The notes beneath the pieces are model-generated. The model did not search any database. It saw nothing but the letters and a program-made list of their open reading frames with translations, and had not been told where the DNA came from. DNA of 64,000 nucleotides, taken from assembly GCF_020034665.1 (NCBI RefSeq), contig NZ_JAIQDI010000001.1:124001-188000 (forward strand), written 5' to 3'. Made by a program: the position numbers and the translations under genes. How positions within the stretch are numbered: position 1 is the first letter of the stretch; every line of letters begins with the position of its first letter. Source of the stretch: Niabella beijingensis (lineage in GTDB: Bacteria; Bacteroidota; Bacteroidia; Chitinophagales; Chitinophagaceae). This document shows positions 19,604-26,685 of the stretch, piece after piece.

Positions 19604-19656
19604 GGGGATCAAGCCGTTATCAGGATGCCGGCCCCATTCCGCATCTGTTGATCCCC
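19604..19656 (-). terminator. Second terminator hairpin behind trxA
   Basis: GGGGATCAA (19604-19612) pairs with TTGATCCCC (19648-19656), a perfect 9-bp stem with a 35-nt loop. On the minus strand it is followed by a six-T run (19602-19597). It acts as a backup to the shorter terminator immediately upstream. Confidence 0.5.
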
Positions 19657-19664
19657 ACAGCAAA

Positions 19665-19693
19665 AAGCCCCGGGATATCGCATCCCGGGGCTT
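19665..19693 (-). terminator. Rho-independent terminator of trxA
   Basis: AAGCCCCGGGAT (19665-19676) pairs perfectly with ATCCCGGGGCTT (19682-19693) around a 5-nt loop. On the minus strand a short T-run follows. It lies 20 bp after the trxA stop codon. Confidence 0.85.
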
Positions 19694-19713
19694 AATAATA
19701 AACTAGACTGCTA

Positions 19714-20034
19714 TCAGTTCAGATGTGATTCGATTTTCTTTACAAAATTGCCCTTGGGCTGCGCACCTACCAGCTTATCAACCACCTGGCCGTTTTTAAT
19801 GAACAGGATCGCCGGAATAGATGTGATTCCGTAATTCATGGAAACCTGCGGGTTTACATCCACATTCACTTTACCGATGTTCACTTTACCCTCGTATTCC
19901 TTTGACAATTCTTCAATTACGGGACCAATAGCGCGACAGGGACCGCACCATTCAGCCCAGAAATCCACTACCGTTAATTTATCAGAATCCAGTACCTCTG
20001 CCTGAAAATTGGAATCATTAAATTCTTTTGCCAT
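19714..20034 (-). CDS. trxA: Thioredoxin
   Basis: 106 aa, the normal length for bacterial thioredoxin. The active site AEWCGPC has C30 and C33, preceded by the VVDFW strand and followed by IGPVIEELSKEYEGKVNIGKVNVDVNP. The cis-proline loop ITSIPAILFIKNGQVVDKLVGAQPKG is intact. It is a cytosolic disulfide reductase for ribonucleotide reductase and other targets. The gene is monocistronic, with its own promoter (20075-20106) and a strong terminator. Confidence 0.97.
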   Translation of the reverse strand: MAKEFNDSNFQAEVLDSDKLTVVDFWAEWCGPCRAIGPVIEELSKEYEGKVNIGKVNVDVNPQVSMNYGITSIPAILFIKNGQVVDKLVGAQPKGNFVKKIESHLN

Positions 20035-20074
20035 TTGAAATATTTTAATTGATTTAATTGTTGATAAAGAATAA

Positions 20075-20106
20075 CAAATTTAGTTCCCATTTAAATAACA
20101 GGCAAT
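20075..20106 (-). promoter_or_regulatory. trxA: Bacteroidota-type promoter of trxA
   Basis: On the minus strand ATTG (20106-20103) and TAAATTTG (20082-20075) are separated by 20 bp, close to the TTTG-N19-21-TAnnTTTG consensus. Transcription would start near 20068, leaving a leader of about 34 nt. Confidence 0.6.
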
Positions 20107-20179
20107 ATTGACAAAAAGTTGTGAAGAAAATGTCAATACAGGTAAACCGCCTGACAAATGACCGCTAACGGCTGTTCAT

Positions 20180-21439
20180 CTAGTGGCCGGCGACCTTCTC
20201 AACCGCCTGTGGATTGTGCCGGTGTTTAAAAAGTACGGCAAAAAGGACCGCCACCACAAGAGAATAGCCGGCGAAACTCAGCCAGATATCATGCCAGTTC
20301 ATTGCTCCGTTTGCAGCAGTAAAAAATTTCTGGATCACGATACCACTGATCACGCTTCCCAGAACAGCGCCGATTCCATTCGTCATCATCATGAAAATGC
20401 CCTGGGCGCTTGCCCGGATGGAGGGGCTGCTCTGTGTTTCTACAAATAATGAACCCGATATATTAAAAAAGTCGAACGCCATTCCATAAATAATACAGGA
20501 AAGTATGATCATCCAAAGTCCTTCAGCCGGGTTTCCATAAGCAAATAAGCCAAACCGCAGCACCCAGGCTATCATACTGATCAGCATCACCTGTTTGATC
20601 CCAAATCGTTTCAGGAAAAAAGGAATTGCCAGGATAAACAACGTTTCTGATATCTGCGAAATAGACATAATGATGGCCGGGTATTTAACGGCAATAGTGT
20701 CTTTATATTCCAGAACCTTATCAAAATCGTGCAAAAAAGTGTCTCCATAAGCATTCGTAAGCTGAAGCGCCGCACCCAGCAGCATGGAAAAAATAAAGAA
20801 CAGCGCCATTTTCCGGTTCCGGAACAGCGAAAACATGTCTTTACCCATACGGGCTCCTGCCTCTTTATTGGATTGCCCCTTTAATGGAGGCGGACATTTG
20901 GGCAAGGTGAAAGAATAAACGGCCAGTAAAAAAGAAGCTCCGGCCGCAACATAAAACTGACCGGCAGTTTTTTCAAGTTTTAGCAAACTGACCGTCCACA
21001 TTGCAGCAATAAATCCGATTGTTCCCCAAACCCTTATTGGCGGAAAATCTTTTACCACATCTTTGCCTACATTTTTTAAAGAAGTATAGGAGACGCTGTT
21101 TGCCAACGAGATCGTGGGCATGTAAAAAATCATATTGACCAGCATGACCGGGAACATGGTCACCGGACTGTCTACCAGCGGCACCAGCATCAGCACCAGT
21201 CCACCCATCAAATGTGAAATGCCCAATAATTTTTCTGCGTTAATCACCCGGTCGGCAAGCATTCCCATTACCGTAGGCATAAACAAAGCCGAGATTCCCA
21301 TCGTGGAAAAGATCGCCCCGAACTCACCACCTGACCATTTTTTGGTTTGAAACCAATACGCGCCAATCGTAATCAACCAGGCTCCCCAGATAAAGAATTG
21401 CAAGAAGCTTAAGATAGTCAATCTGAATTTTAAACTCAT
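20180..21439 (-). CDS. NupG-like nucleoside:H+ symporter (MFS)
   Basis: 419 aa with about 12 hydrophobic segments. The N-terminus MSLKFRLTILSFLQFFIWGAWLITIGAYW and the following FGAIFSTMGISALFMPTVMGMLADR are typical of the nucleoside:H+ symporter family (NupG/XapB). It is an inner-membrane protein that takes up nucleosides, or possibly another small polar solute. It is transcribed alone, divergently from mqnE (about 180 bp between starts). The exact substrate cannot be read from sequence. Confidence 0.82.
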   Translation of the reverse strand: MSLKFRLTILSFLQFFIWGAWLITIGAYWFQTKKWSGGEFGAIFSTMGISALFMPTVMGMLADRVINAEKLLGISHLMGGLVLMLVPLVDSPVTMFPVMLVNMIFYMPTISLANSVSYTSLKNVGKDVVKDFPPIRVWGTIGFIAAMWTVSLLKLEKTAGQFYVAAGASFLLAVYSFTLPKCPPPLKGQSNKEAGARMGKDMFSLFRNRKMALFFIFSMLLGAALQLTNAYGDTFLHDFDKVLEYKDTIAVKYPAIIMSISQISETLFILAIPFFLKRFGIKQVMLISMIAWVLRFGLFAYGNPAEGLWMIILSCIIYGMAFDFFNISGSLFVETQSSPSIRASAQGIFMMMTNGIGAVLGSVISGIVIQKFFTAANGAMNWHDIWLSFAGYSLVVAVLFAVLFKHRHNPQAVEKVAGH

Positions 21440-21612
21440 AGTAAACTTTAGTTTTCTGTCCTGCGATACAGCGATTGAAGATAACTATTAAACCCGAAGT
21501 TTTTGCAGATTCCACCTAACAAATGTTCTTTGGTTTTGCAGACCAACAGGAAATCTTCAGTCTTAAAACAACCGGCCAGGCCACTCCGGTACAGACCTAA
21601 AACGAAAAGCGT

Positions 21613-21620
21613 TAAATTTG
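21613..21620 (+). promoter_or_regulatory. mqnE: Putative -7 promoter element of mqnE
   Basis: TAAATTTG matches TAnnTTTG. Transcription would begin around 21627, nine bases before the ATG at 21636. This also argues against an upstream TTG start at 21618, which would lie inside the promoter. No clear -33 element was seen. Confidence 0.4.
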
Positions 21621-21635
21621 CAAAAAATACGCAGC

Positions 21636-22784
21636 ATGACAACAGTGTTAGAGACCCATTTTTTACCTGAAGATACCGACCTGAAAAATATAGCCCGGAA
21701 AGTTTACGATAACCAGCGCATCACCGACGAAGAGGCCCTCCTGCTTTTTGAGAAAGGCAGCCTGGGATTTGTAGGTTCCCTGGCCAATTTCGTACGCGAA
21801 AGGCTGCATGGCGATGCTACTTACTTTAACCGGAATTTTCATATAGAACCCACCAATGCCTGCATCTATACCTGCAATTTTTGCAGCTACAGCCGCCTGT
21901 ATGCCCACAGGGACGAGGCCTGGGAACTGGGCCTGGAGCAGATGATGGACATCGTAAAAAAATACGACAATGAACCGGTGACCGAAGTGCACATTGTGGG
22001 CGGAGTACACCCGAAAATGAACCTGGAATTTTTTGCAGAACTGCTCCGCAAGATCAGGGAGCACCGGCCGGAGCTTCATATAAAAGGATTTACAGCCGTA
22101 GAGCTGGATTACATGTTCCGGAAGGCAAAAAAAACCGTTGCCGAAGGCATGCAATACCTCAAAGATGCCGGTCTGGAAAGCCTCCCCGGCGGAGGGGCCG
22201 AGATCTTTGCACCCGGCGTCCGCGAACAGATCTGCCCGGATAAAGTGGACGCCGAAGGATGGCTGAAGATCCATGAAACGGCGCACAACCTCGGCATGCA
22301 TACCAACGCCACCATGCTGTACGGACATGTTGAGCGTTTTGAGGACCGCGTGGACCATATGCGCCGCCTGCGCGAGCTGCAGGACCGGACAGGAGGTTTT
22401 AACACCTTTATTCCCCTGAAATTCCGCAATAAGGACAATGACATGAGCCATATTCCGGAATCCACCCTGGTGGAAGATATGCGGCTCTACGCGATCGCAC
22501 GCATCTATATGGACAATTTCCCGCACCTGAAGGCCTACTGGCCGATGCTGGGGCGTCAGAATGCACAGCTGTCCCTTTCTTTTGGGGTGAATGACCTGGA
22601 TGGTACCATTGACGATACCACAAAAATATATTCGATGGCCGGGTCGGAGGAACAGACCCCTTCCATGTCCACCGAAGACCTCGTAATACTGATCCGCCAG
22701 GCCAAACGCAAACCAGTGGAAAGAGGTACTCTTTATAATGTGATAAAAGACTACGGCACAGAAGAGCTGGTTCATGAACAATAA
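21636..22784 (+). CDS. mqnE: Aminofutalosine synthase MqnE (radical SAM)
   Basis: 382 aa from the ATG at 21636; an in-frame TTG at 21618 was rejected because a -7 element overlaps it. The radical-SAM cluster motif CIYTCNFC has C76, C80 and C83 (CX3CX2C). The segments VHIVGGVHPKMNLEFF and GGGAEIFAPGVREQICPDK are characteristic of MqnE and not of the related MqnC. The enzyme joins 3-[(1-carboxyvinyl)oxy]benzoate with SAM to give aminofutalosine in the futalosine route to menaquinone. The other mqn genes are not in the window. It is followed 110 bp later by a CBS-domain gene. Confidence 0.92.
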   Translation: MTTVLETHFLPEDTDLKNIARKVYDNQRITDEEALLLFEKGSLGFVGSLANFVRERLHGDATYFNRNFHIEPTNACIYTCNFCSYSRLYAHRDEAWELGLEQMMDIVKKYDNEPVTEVHIVGGVHPKMNLEFFAELLRKIREHRPELHIKGFTAVELDYMFRKAKKTVAEGMQYLKDAGLESLPGGGAEIFAPGVREQICPDKVDAEGWLKIHETAHNLGMHTNATMLYGHVERFEDRVDHMRRLRELQDRTGGFNTFIPLKFRNKDNDMSHIPESTLVEDMRLYAIARIYMDNFPHLKAYWPMLGRQNAQLSLSFGVNDLDGTIDDTTKIYSMAGSEEQTPSMSTEDLVILIRQAKRKPVERGTLYNVIKDYGTEELVHEQ

Positions 22785-22894
22785 GCTTTCAGCTGCCGCC
22801 AATGCACGATGAAGCGGAGGCCAGAGCCGTGGATCCGATTAGGATTTTTGCTTTTTTTTTGATATATTGCTGATCTAAATCAAACATTGCTACC

Positions 22895-23329
22895 ATGGCA
22901 AAAGTCTCTAATATACTTGCCCGTAAAGGGCATGACACGATCAGCATACCACCTTCCACTACCGTATACCAGGCACTGGAACTGATGGCCGATAAGAATA
23001 TTGGGGCCCTGGTGGTTATGACGGGAGAGAACTACCTGGGAATCATCACCGAACGCGATTATTCCCGGAAAGTGATCCTGAAAGGCAAGCACTCTTCAGA
23101 CACCACGGTGGAAGAGATTATGTCTACCGACCTTCCGCATATCTCTCCCGAAGATTCGGTGGAGCACTGTATGGAACTGATGAGCGACAAGAATATCCGC
23201 TACCTGCCGGTATTTATCAACGCCCGTCTCGCCGGGATCATTTCCATCAGCGATGTGGTAAAAGAAACCATCCTGCAGCAAAAGGAAACGATCAATCATC
23301 TGCAGGATTATATACATGGGAATGGATAG
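22895..23329 (+). CDS. CBS-domain pair protein
   Basis: 144 aa consisting almost entirely of two CBS domains (about 8-60: ISIPPSTTVYQALELMADKNIGALVV; about 74-130: MSTDLPHISPEDSVEHCMELMSDKNIRYLPV). Such stand-alone CBS modules bind adenine nucleotides or SAM and usually regulate a partner. No partner domain is fused, and the downstream neighbours are on the other strand, so the target is unknown. Confidence 0.9.
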   Translation: MAKVSNILARKGHDTISIPPSTTVYQALELMADKNIGALVVMTGENYLGIITERDYSRKVILKGKHSSDTTVEEIMSTDLPHISPEDSVEHCMELMSDKNIRYLPVFINARLAGIISISDVVKETILQQKETINHLQDYIHGNG

Positions 23330-23352
23330 CGATAAGCTGTAAGCCTTCAGCT

Positions 23353-23409
23353 TTGAGCGATCAGCCTCTCAGTGATTTGGGAGTTGAGATTTGAGAGCTG
23401 AGATTACAG
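23353..23409. repeat. Intergenic direct repeat, copy 1
   Basis: The string TCAGCCTCTCAGTGATTTG followed by a GAGTTGAG / GAGAGCTGAGATTACAG tail occurs here and again at 23492-23541. This copy has an extra 7-base insertion (ATTTGAG-like duplication). The gap between the convergent CBS and amylase genes contains nothing else. Confidence 0.8.
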
Positions 23410-23491
23410 CTTGCTATTTAATCTGCATTTCACCTGTTACTTTTTATTGGCCGATACAGATCCATGTTTTTTCAGCAATAGGCCTGCAGCG

Positions 23492-23541
23492 TTGAGTTAT
23501 CAGCCTCTCAGTGATTTGAGAGTTGAGAGCTGAGATTACAG
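23492..23541. repeat. Intergenic direct repeat, copy 2
   Basis: Near-identical to 23353-23409 apart from one base change and the missing 7-base duplication. Short words such as GATTTGAG, GAGAGCTGAG and CTGATAGCT are repeated within and beyond it, as in a degenerating simple-word intergenic repeat. Confidence 0.8.
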
Positions 23542-23577
23542 ATTCAGATTTGAATTCTGATAGCTCAAATCTGATAG

Positions 23578-24966
23578 CTACTTCACATACACAAAATACC
23601 CATACGCCGGTATCTCAAAATTTCTAGTGGCGGAGAAATCACGGGCCGCACCGGAAAATGCATCATTAAACGGGCCCGTCAGGTGCGCATCCGTTATATC
23701 GAAACGAAGGTTGGAAGCATCGGAAAAATTCAGCACGACCAGCACTTCCCGGCTGCCGTTCCTGCGCAGGTAGGCAAAGATCCTGTCATCCGCAGTAGTT
23801 GATAGTTTAAATGTGGTTACATCCGGATCCCCTCCCTTCAGGGCAGGATGGGTGGCATGCAGGTGCAGCAGTATTTTGTAGAAATCATGAAGAGCGGGCT
23901 TCTCCGGCCACCGAATAGGATCTTTGTCAAAGAACTGCAGCCGTTTGTCTTTCAGCGGAATTTCCTGTCCGCTGTAGATCAGCGGGATACCGTTCCAGGT
24001 ACAACTGAATACCGCCAGCGGTATTGCCAATGGGCCATATTTTTCATATTCGGTCCCGTTCCAGCTGTTCTCATCATGATTGCTTGTAAACCAGGCGCGC
24101 ATACTGGAATCACCAATGGTATTGTATTGCAGCAGCAGGTCGTATAATCCGGACAGCGGTTGTTTTTGTCTGAAAAAGTCCTCCGTTTTATGCATCCATT
24201 TCCAGGAATAACTGGCATCAAACACCCTCCCATAATCCGGGTTCTCCAGTTCATCGTATTCCCCCAGCCAGAACAAAGGCTTCACCGCGTCCAGCTGCGG
24301 GCGGGCTTCTTTCCAGAAATCAAGTTCCACCCAGGAGGCCAGGTCACAGCGGAAACCATCGATAGCTGCTTCTGTTACCCAGTACTTCATTGCATCGATC
24401 ATGGCCTTCCGCAATGCCGGGTTCCCGTAGTTCAGCTCAATGATGTCATCCATTCCGCTGGCCACCTTAAACGTACCGGTGGTGCTGTCTTTCAGGTAGT
24501 ATTCAGGATGGGAAACGGTCCATACATGGCCCCAGCCGGTATGATTGGCCACCCAGTCGAGGATCACTTTAAAACCCATTGCATGGGCCTGTTTTACCAA
24601 TTGCTGAAAATCCTGCATTGTTCCAAATTCGGGATTCACTGCTGTATAGTCGGAGCAGGCATAATAACTGCCGAGTGTCCCCTTTCGCTTTTCCTTCGCA
24701 ATAGGCGTCACCGGCATGAACCAGAGTGTTTGAATGCCCATCTCCTTCAACCGGGGAAGGGCGGCGGCAAACGCATTAAAAGTGCCTGCTGCCGTGTACT
24801 GCCGCAGGTTCACCTCATAAATACTGGTCGTATGTTTCCAGTCTGTACCTTCTTTTTGCGCCCTTGCTGTTGATTTTTCCTTCATTGGTTTGTTGTTATC
24901 CCTGGGCATCAATTTACAAGCCCCGGCTGTTATCACCAAAACTATTATTAAACTGATCCTGAACAT
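23578..24966 (-). CDS. GH13 alpha-amylase-family lipoprotein
   Basis: 462 aa. Lipoprotein leader (VITAGACKL) places the enzyme in the periplasm or at the cell surface. The GH13 barrel is complete: VILDWVANHTG (134-144), nucleophile D208 in GFRCDLAS, acid/base E236 in WLGEYDE, and transition-state D298 in SNHDEN. A short C-terminal beta domain follows (about 375-462). It hydrolyses alpha-1,4-glucan or malto-oligosaccharide; exact specificity is not readable. The gene is monocistronic and divergent from ispH. Confidence 0.9.
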   Translation of the reverse strand: MFRISLIIVLVITAGACKLMPRDNNKPMKEKSTARAQKEGTDWKHTTSIYEVNLRQYTAAGTFNAFAAALPRLKEMGIQTLWFMPVTPIAKEKRKGTLGSYYACSDYTAVNPEFGTMQDFQQLVKQAHAMGFKVILDWVANHTGWGHVWTVSHPEYYLKDSTTGTFKVASGMDDIIELNYGNPALRKAMIDAMKYWVTEAAIDGFRCDLASWVELDFWKEARPQLDAVKPLFWLGEYDELENPDYGRVFDASYSWKWMHKTEDFFRQKQPLSGLYDLLLQYNTIGDSSMRAWFTSNHDENSWNGTEYEKYGPLAIPLAVFSCTWNGIPLIYSGQEIPLKDKRLQFFDKDPIRWPEKPALHDFYKILLHLHATHPALKGGDPDVTTFKLSTTADDRIFAYLRRNGSREVLVVLNFSDASNLRFDITDAHLTGPFNDAFSGAARDFSATRNFEIPAYGYFVYVK

Positions 24967-25073
24967 GGCATTGTTTTACGGAAGATACGGCGTTTTTCCC
25001 GCGAAGCGGACCTCAAAACCGCCATTTTACTACCACTTCCGGTATCTGTTTTCACCTTATAGCAGATAAAGAG

Positions 25074-25081
25074 TAATTTTG
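25074..25081 (+). promoter_or_regulatory. Putative -7 element for the ispH-polyamine operon
   Basis: TAATTTTG matches TAnnTTTG and ends 4 bp before the ispH ATG (25086). The start point would then fall at or next to the ATG, implying an almost leaderless mRNA. The only upstream -33 candidate is a weak TTTTC about 20 bp away. Confidence 0.3.
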
Positions 25082-25085
25082 CGCC

Positions 25086-26312
25086 ATGAAGCAATTTGAT
25101 GTACCCGTTTTTTACAGAAGCCCGCTGATATCTGCCATAAAAAAGAAGCGTAAGGAGGCCGACAAACTAAAAAAGGACTTCACGCCTACTTTTCTGGACT
25201 TCGGCCCGGTGCAGATCTACCTTGCCCGGCACTTTGGCTTTTGTTACGGAGTGGAGAACGCCATCGAGATCGCTTTCAAAACCATTGCCGAAAATCCCGG
25301 AAAAAGGATTTACCTCCTCAGCGAAATGATCCACAATCCACAGGTAAATGAAGACCTGCTTTCAAGAGGCGTACATTTTCTTCAGGACACCCATGGCAAT
25401 CAGATCATCCCCTTTGATGCGCTTCAACCGGAAGACATTGTGCTGATCCCCGCCTTCGGCACCACCCTGGAAATAGAAAAGCGGCTCAACACGATCGGGA
25501 TCCATACTGAAAAATACAATACCACCTGTCCCTTTGTGGAAAAGGTCTGGAACCGGAGCGAGGGGATCGCCAAAAAGGATTACTCCATCGTCATACACGG
25601 TAAACCCACACATGAGGAAACGCGGGCAACCTTTTCCCATGCCGCATTCAATGCGCCCTCCGTAGTGGTAAAGAACATGCGGCAGACCATTGAGCTGGCA
25701 AAATACATCACCGGTGAAAAGCCGCCCGAAGCTTTTTATGAAGAGTTTAAAGGGCAGTACAGCAGCGGGTTTGATATCAGACGGGACCTGCACCGGATCG
25801 GTGTGGTGAACCAGACCACCATGCTGGCCAGCGACACCCAGGCGATCGCTGACTACCTGAAACAGGTGATGATCGATAAATACCAGTTAACAAAAGAAAC
25901 ACTAGCCGAACGGTTTGCTGACACCAGGGACACATTGTGCTATGCCACCAATGACAACCAGACCTCCGTAAGTGCCATGCTGGATACTTCCGCTGATTTT
26001 GCGATCGTGGTTGGCGGCTATAATTCCTCCAATACTTCCCACCTGGTAGAGCTTTGTGAAGAACGGCTGCCTACCTATTTTATCAGCAACGCAGAAAAGA
26101 TCCTCAGCCGTGATGCGATCATGCATTATAATTTCCATACCCGCGAGGAATTACAGACCCGCAACTTCCTGCCGGAGCATCATCCTGTAAAGATTCTGAT
26201 CACCAGTGGCGCTTCCTGTCCGGATGCACTGGTAGAACAGGTCATTGAGAAAATAACGGGATTTTTTGGAGAAAGCAACCGCATCGATCAAATGGTAAAA
26301 CTTTTTTTGTAA
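25086..26312 (+). CDS. ispH: 4-hydroxy-3-methylbut-2-enyl diphosphate reductase IspH
   Basis: 408 aa, the long form seen in Bacteroidota (E. coli is about 316). The three cysteines for the [4Fe-4S] cluster are visible: C53 in HFGFCYGVENAI, C148 in YNTTCPFVEKVW and C378 in ITSGASCPDALV. Conserved histidines occur in MIHNPQVNEDL and GKPTHEETRA. It makes IPP and DMAPP in the last step of the MEP isoprenoid pathway. It is the first gene of a dense plus-strand cluster; the speD-like gene begins 18 bp after its stop. This pairing with polyamine-type genes is unusual. Confidence 0.95.
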   Translation: MKQFDVPVFYRSPLISAIKKKRKEADKLKKDFTPTFLDFGPVQIYLARHFGFCYGVENAIEIAFKTIAENPGKRIYLLSEMIHNPQVNEDLLSRGVHFLQDTHGNQIIPFDALQPEDIVLIPAFGTTLEIEKRLNTIGIHTEKYNTTCPFVEKVWNRSEGIAKKDYSIVIHGKPTHEETRATFSHAAFNAPSVVVKNMRQTIELAKYITGEKPPEAFYEEFKGQYSSGFDIRRDLHRIGVVNQTTMLASDTQAIADYLKQVMIDKYQLTKETLAERFADTRDTLCYATNDNQTSVSAMLDTSADFAIVVGGYNSSNTSHLVELCEERLPTYFISNAEKILSRDAIMHYNFHTREELQTRNFLPEHHPVKILITSGASCPDALVEQVIEKITGFFGESNRIDQMVKLFL

Positions 26313-26330
26313 TTTCATTCCTGATAGAGG

Positions 26331-26681
26331 ATGTACAAACCAGGAACGCATATAATTGCAACCTTAAAAACAAGCGACCGGGCCAAAACCAATGACTATA
26401 CCGGCTTCCAAAAGCTTGCAGATAAGTTAATAACCGTCTTTTCCCTGACAAAACTGGGAGAAGTATATCATAATTTTTCGCCCCAGGGGTTTACAGCCGT
26501 GATCTGCTTGAGCGAAAGTCATATCTCCATCCATACCTGGCCCGAGCATGACCTTGTAAATCTGGACATTTATCTCAGTAACCACGAGCGCAGTAATGAC
26601 GAAACTGTTAGTCGTATTTTTAATGAAGTGGTCTCCTTTTATCAGGCAACAATCGAATCTGAACAACGGATAATACGATAA
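26331..26681 (+). CDS. SpeD-family pyruvoyl decarboxylase (AdoMet decarboxylase-like) with Cys-to-Ser change
   Basis: 116 aa, small bacterial/archaeal SpeD class. The self-processing site is intact: LSESHISIHTWPEH gives cleavage between E62 and S63 to form the pyruvoyl group, and H68 is present. Where Thermotoga SpeD has its catalytic Cys83, this protein has S83 (LDIYLSNHE). The family makes decarboxylated AdoMet, the aminopropyl donor. Some SpeD homologues have become arginine or ornithine decarboxylases, so the altered residue leaves the substrate open. It lies 18 bp after ispH and 4 bp before the DUF4178 gene; an aminopropyltransferase is encoded downstream. I give no symbol because activity is uncertain. 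Confidence 0.85.
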   Translation: MYKPGTHIIATLKTSDRAKTNDYTGFQKLADKLITVFSLTKLGEVYHNFSPQGFTAVICLSESHISIHTWPEHDLVNLDIYLSNHERSNDETVSRIFNEVVSFYQATIESEQRIIR

Positions 26682-26685
26682 TTCA

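Larger units (their letters stand above)
19306..19713. other. Intergenic region with tandem terminators, otherwise empty
   Basis: A 408-bp gap between trxA and the LacI gene. The trxA-proximal 110 bp hold two minus-strand terminator hairpins. The remaining 300 bp (about 19306-19600) carry no reading frame, RNA gene or repeat that I can support; a LacI-gene promoter must lie near 19310-19400 but I see no consensus -7 element. Confidence 0.5.

Noticed and set aside
21663..22802. Minus-strand open frame of 379 codons opposite mqnE
   Set aside because: It is a shadow of the MqnE coding frame; no domain can be read in it and mqnE has a complete radical-SAM signature.
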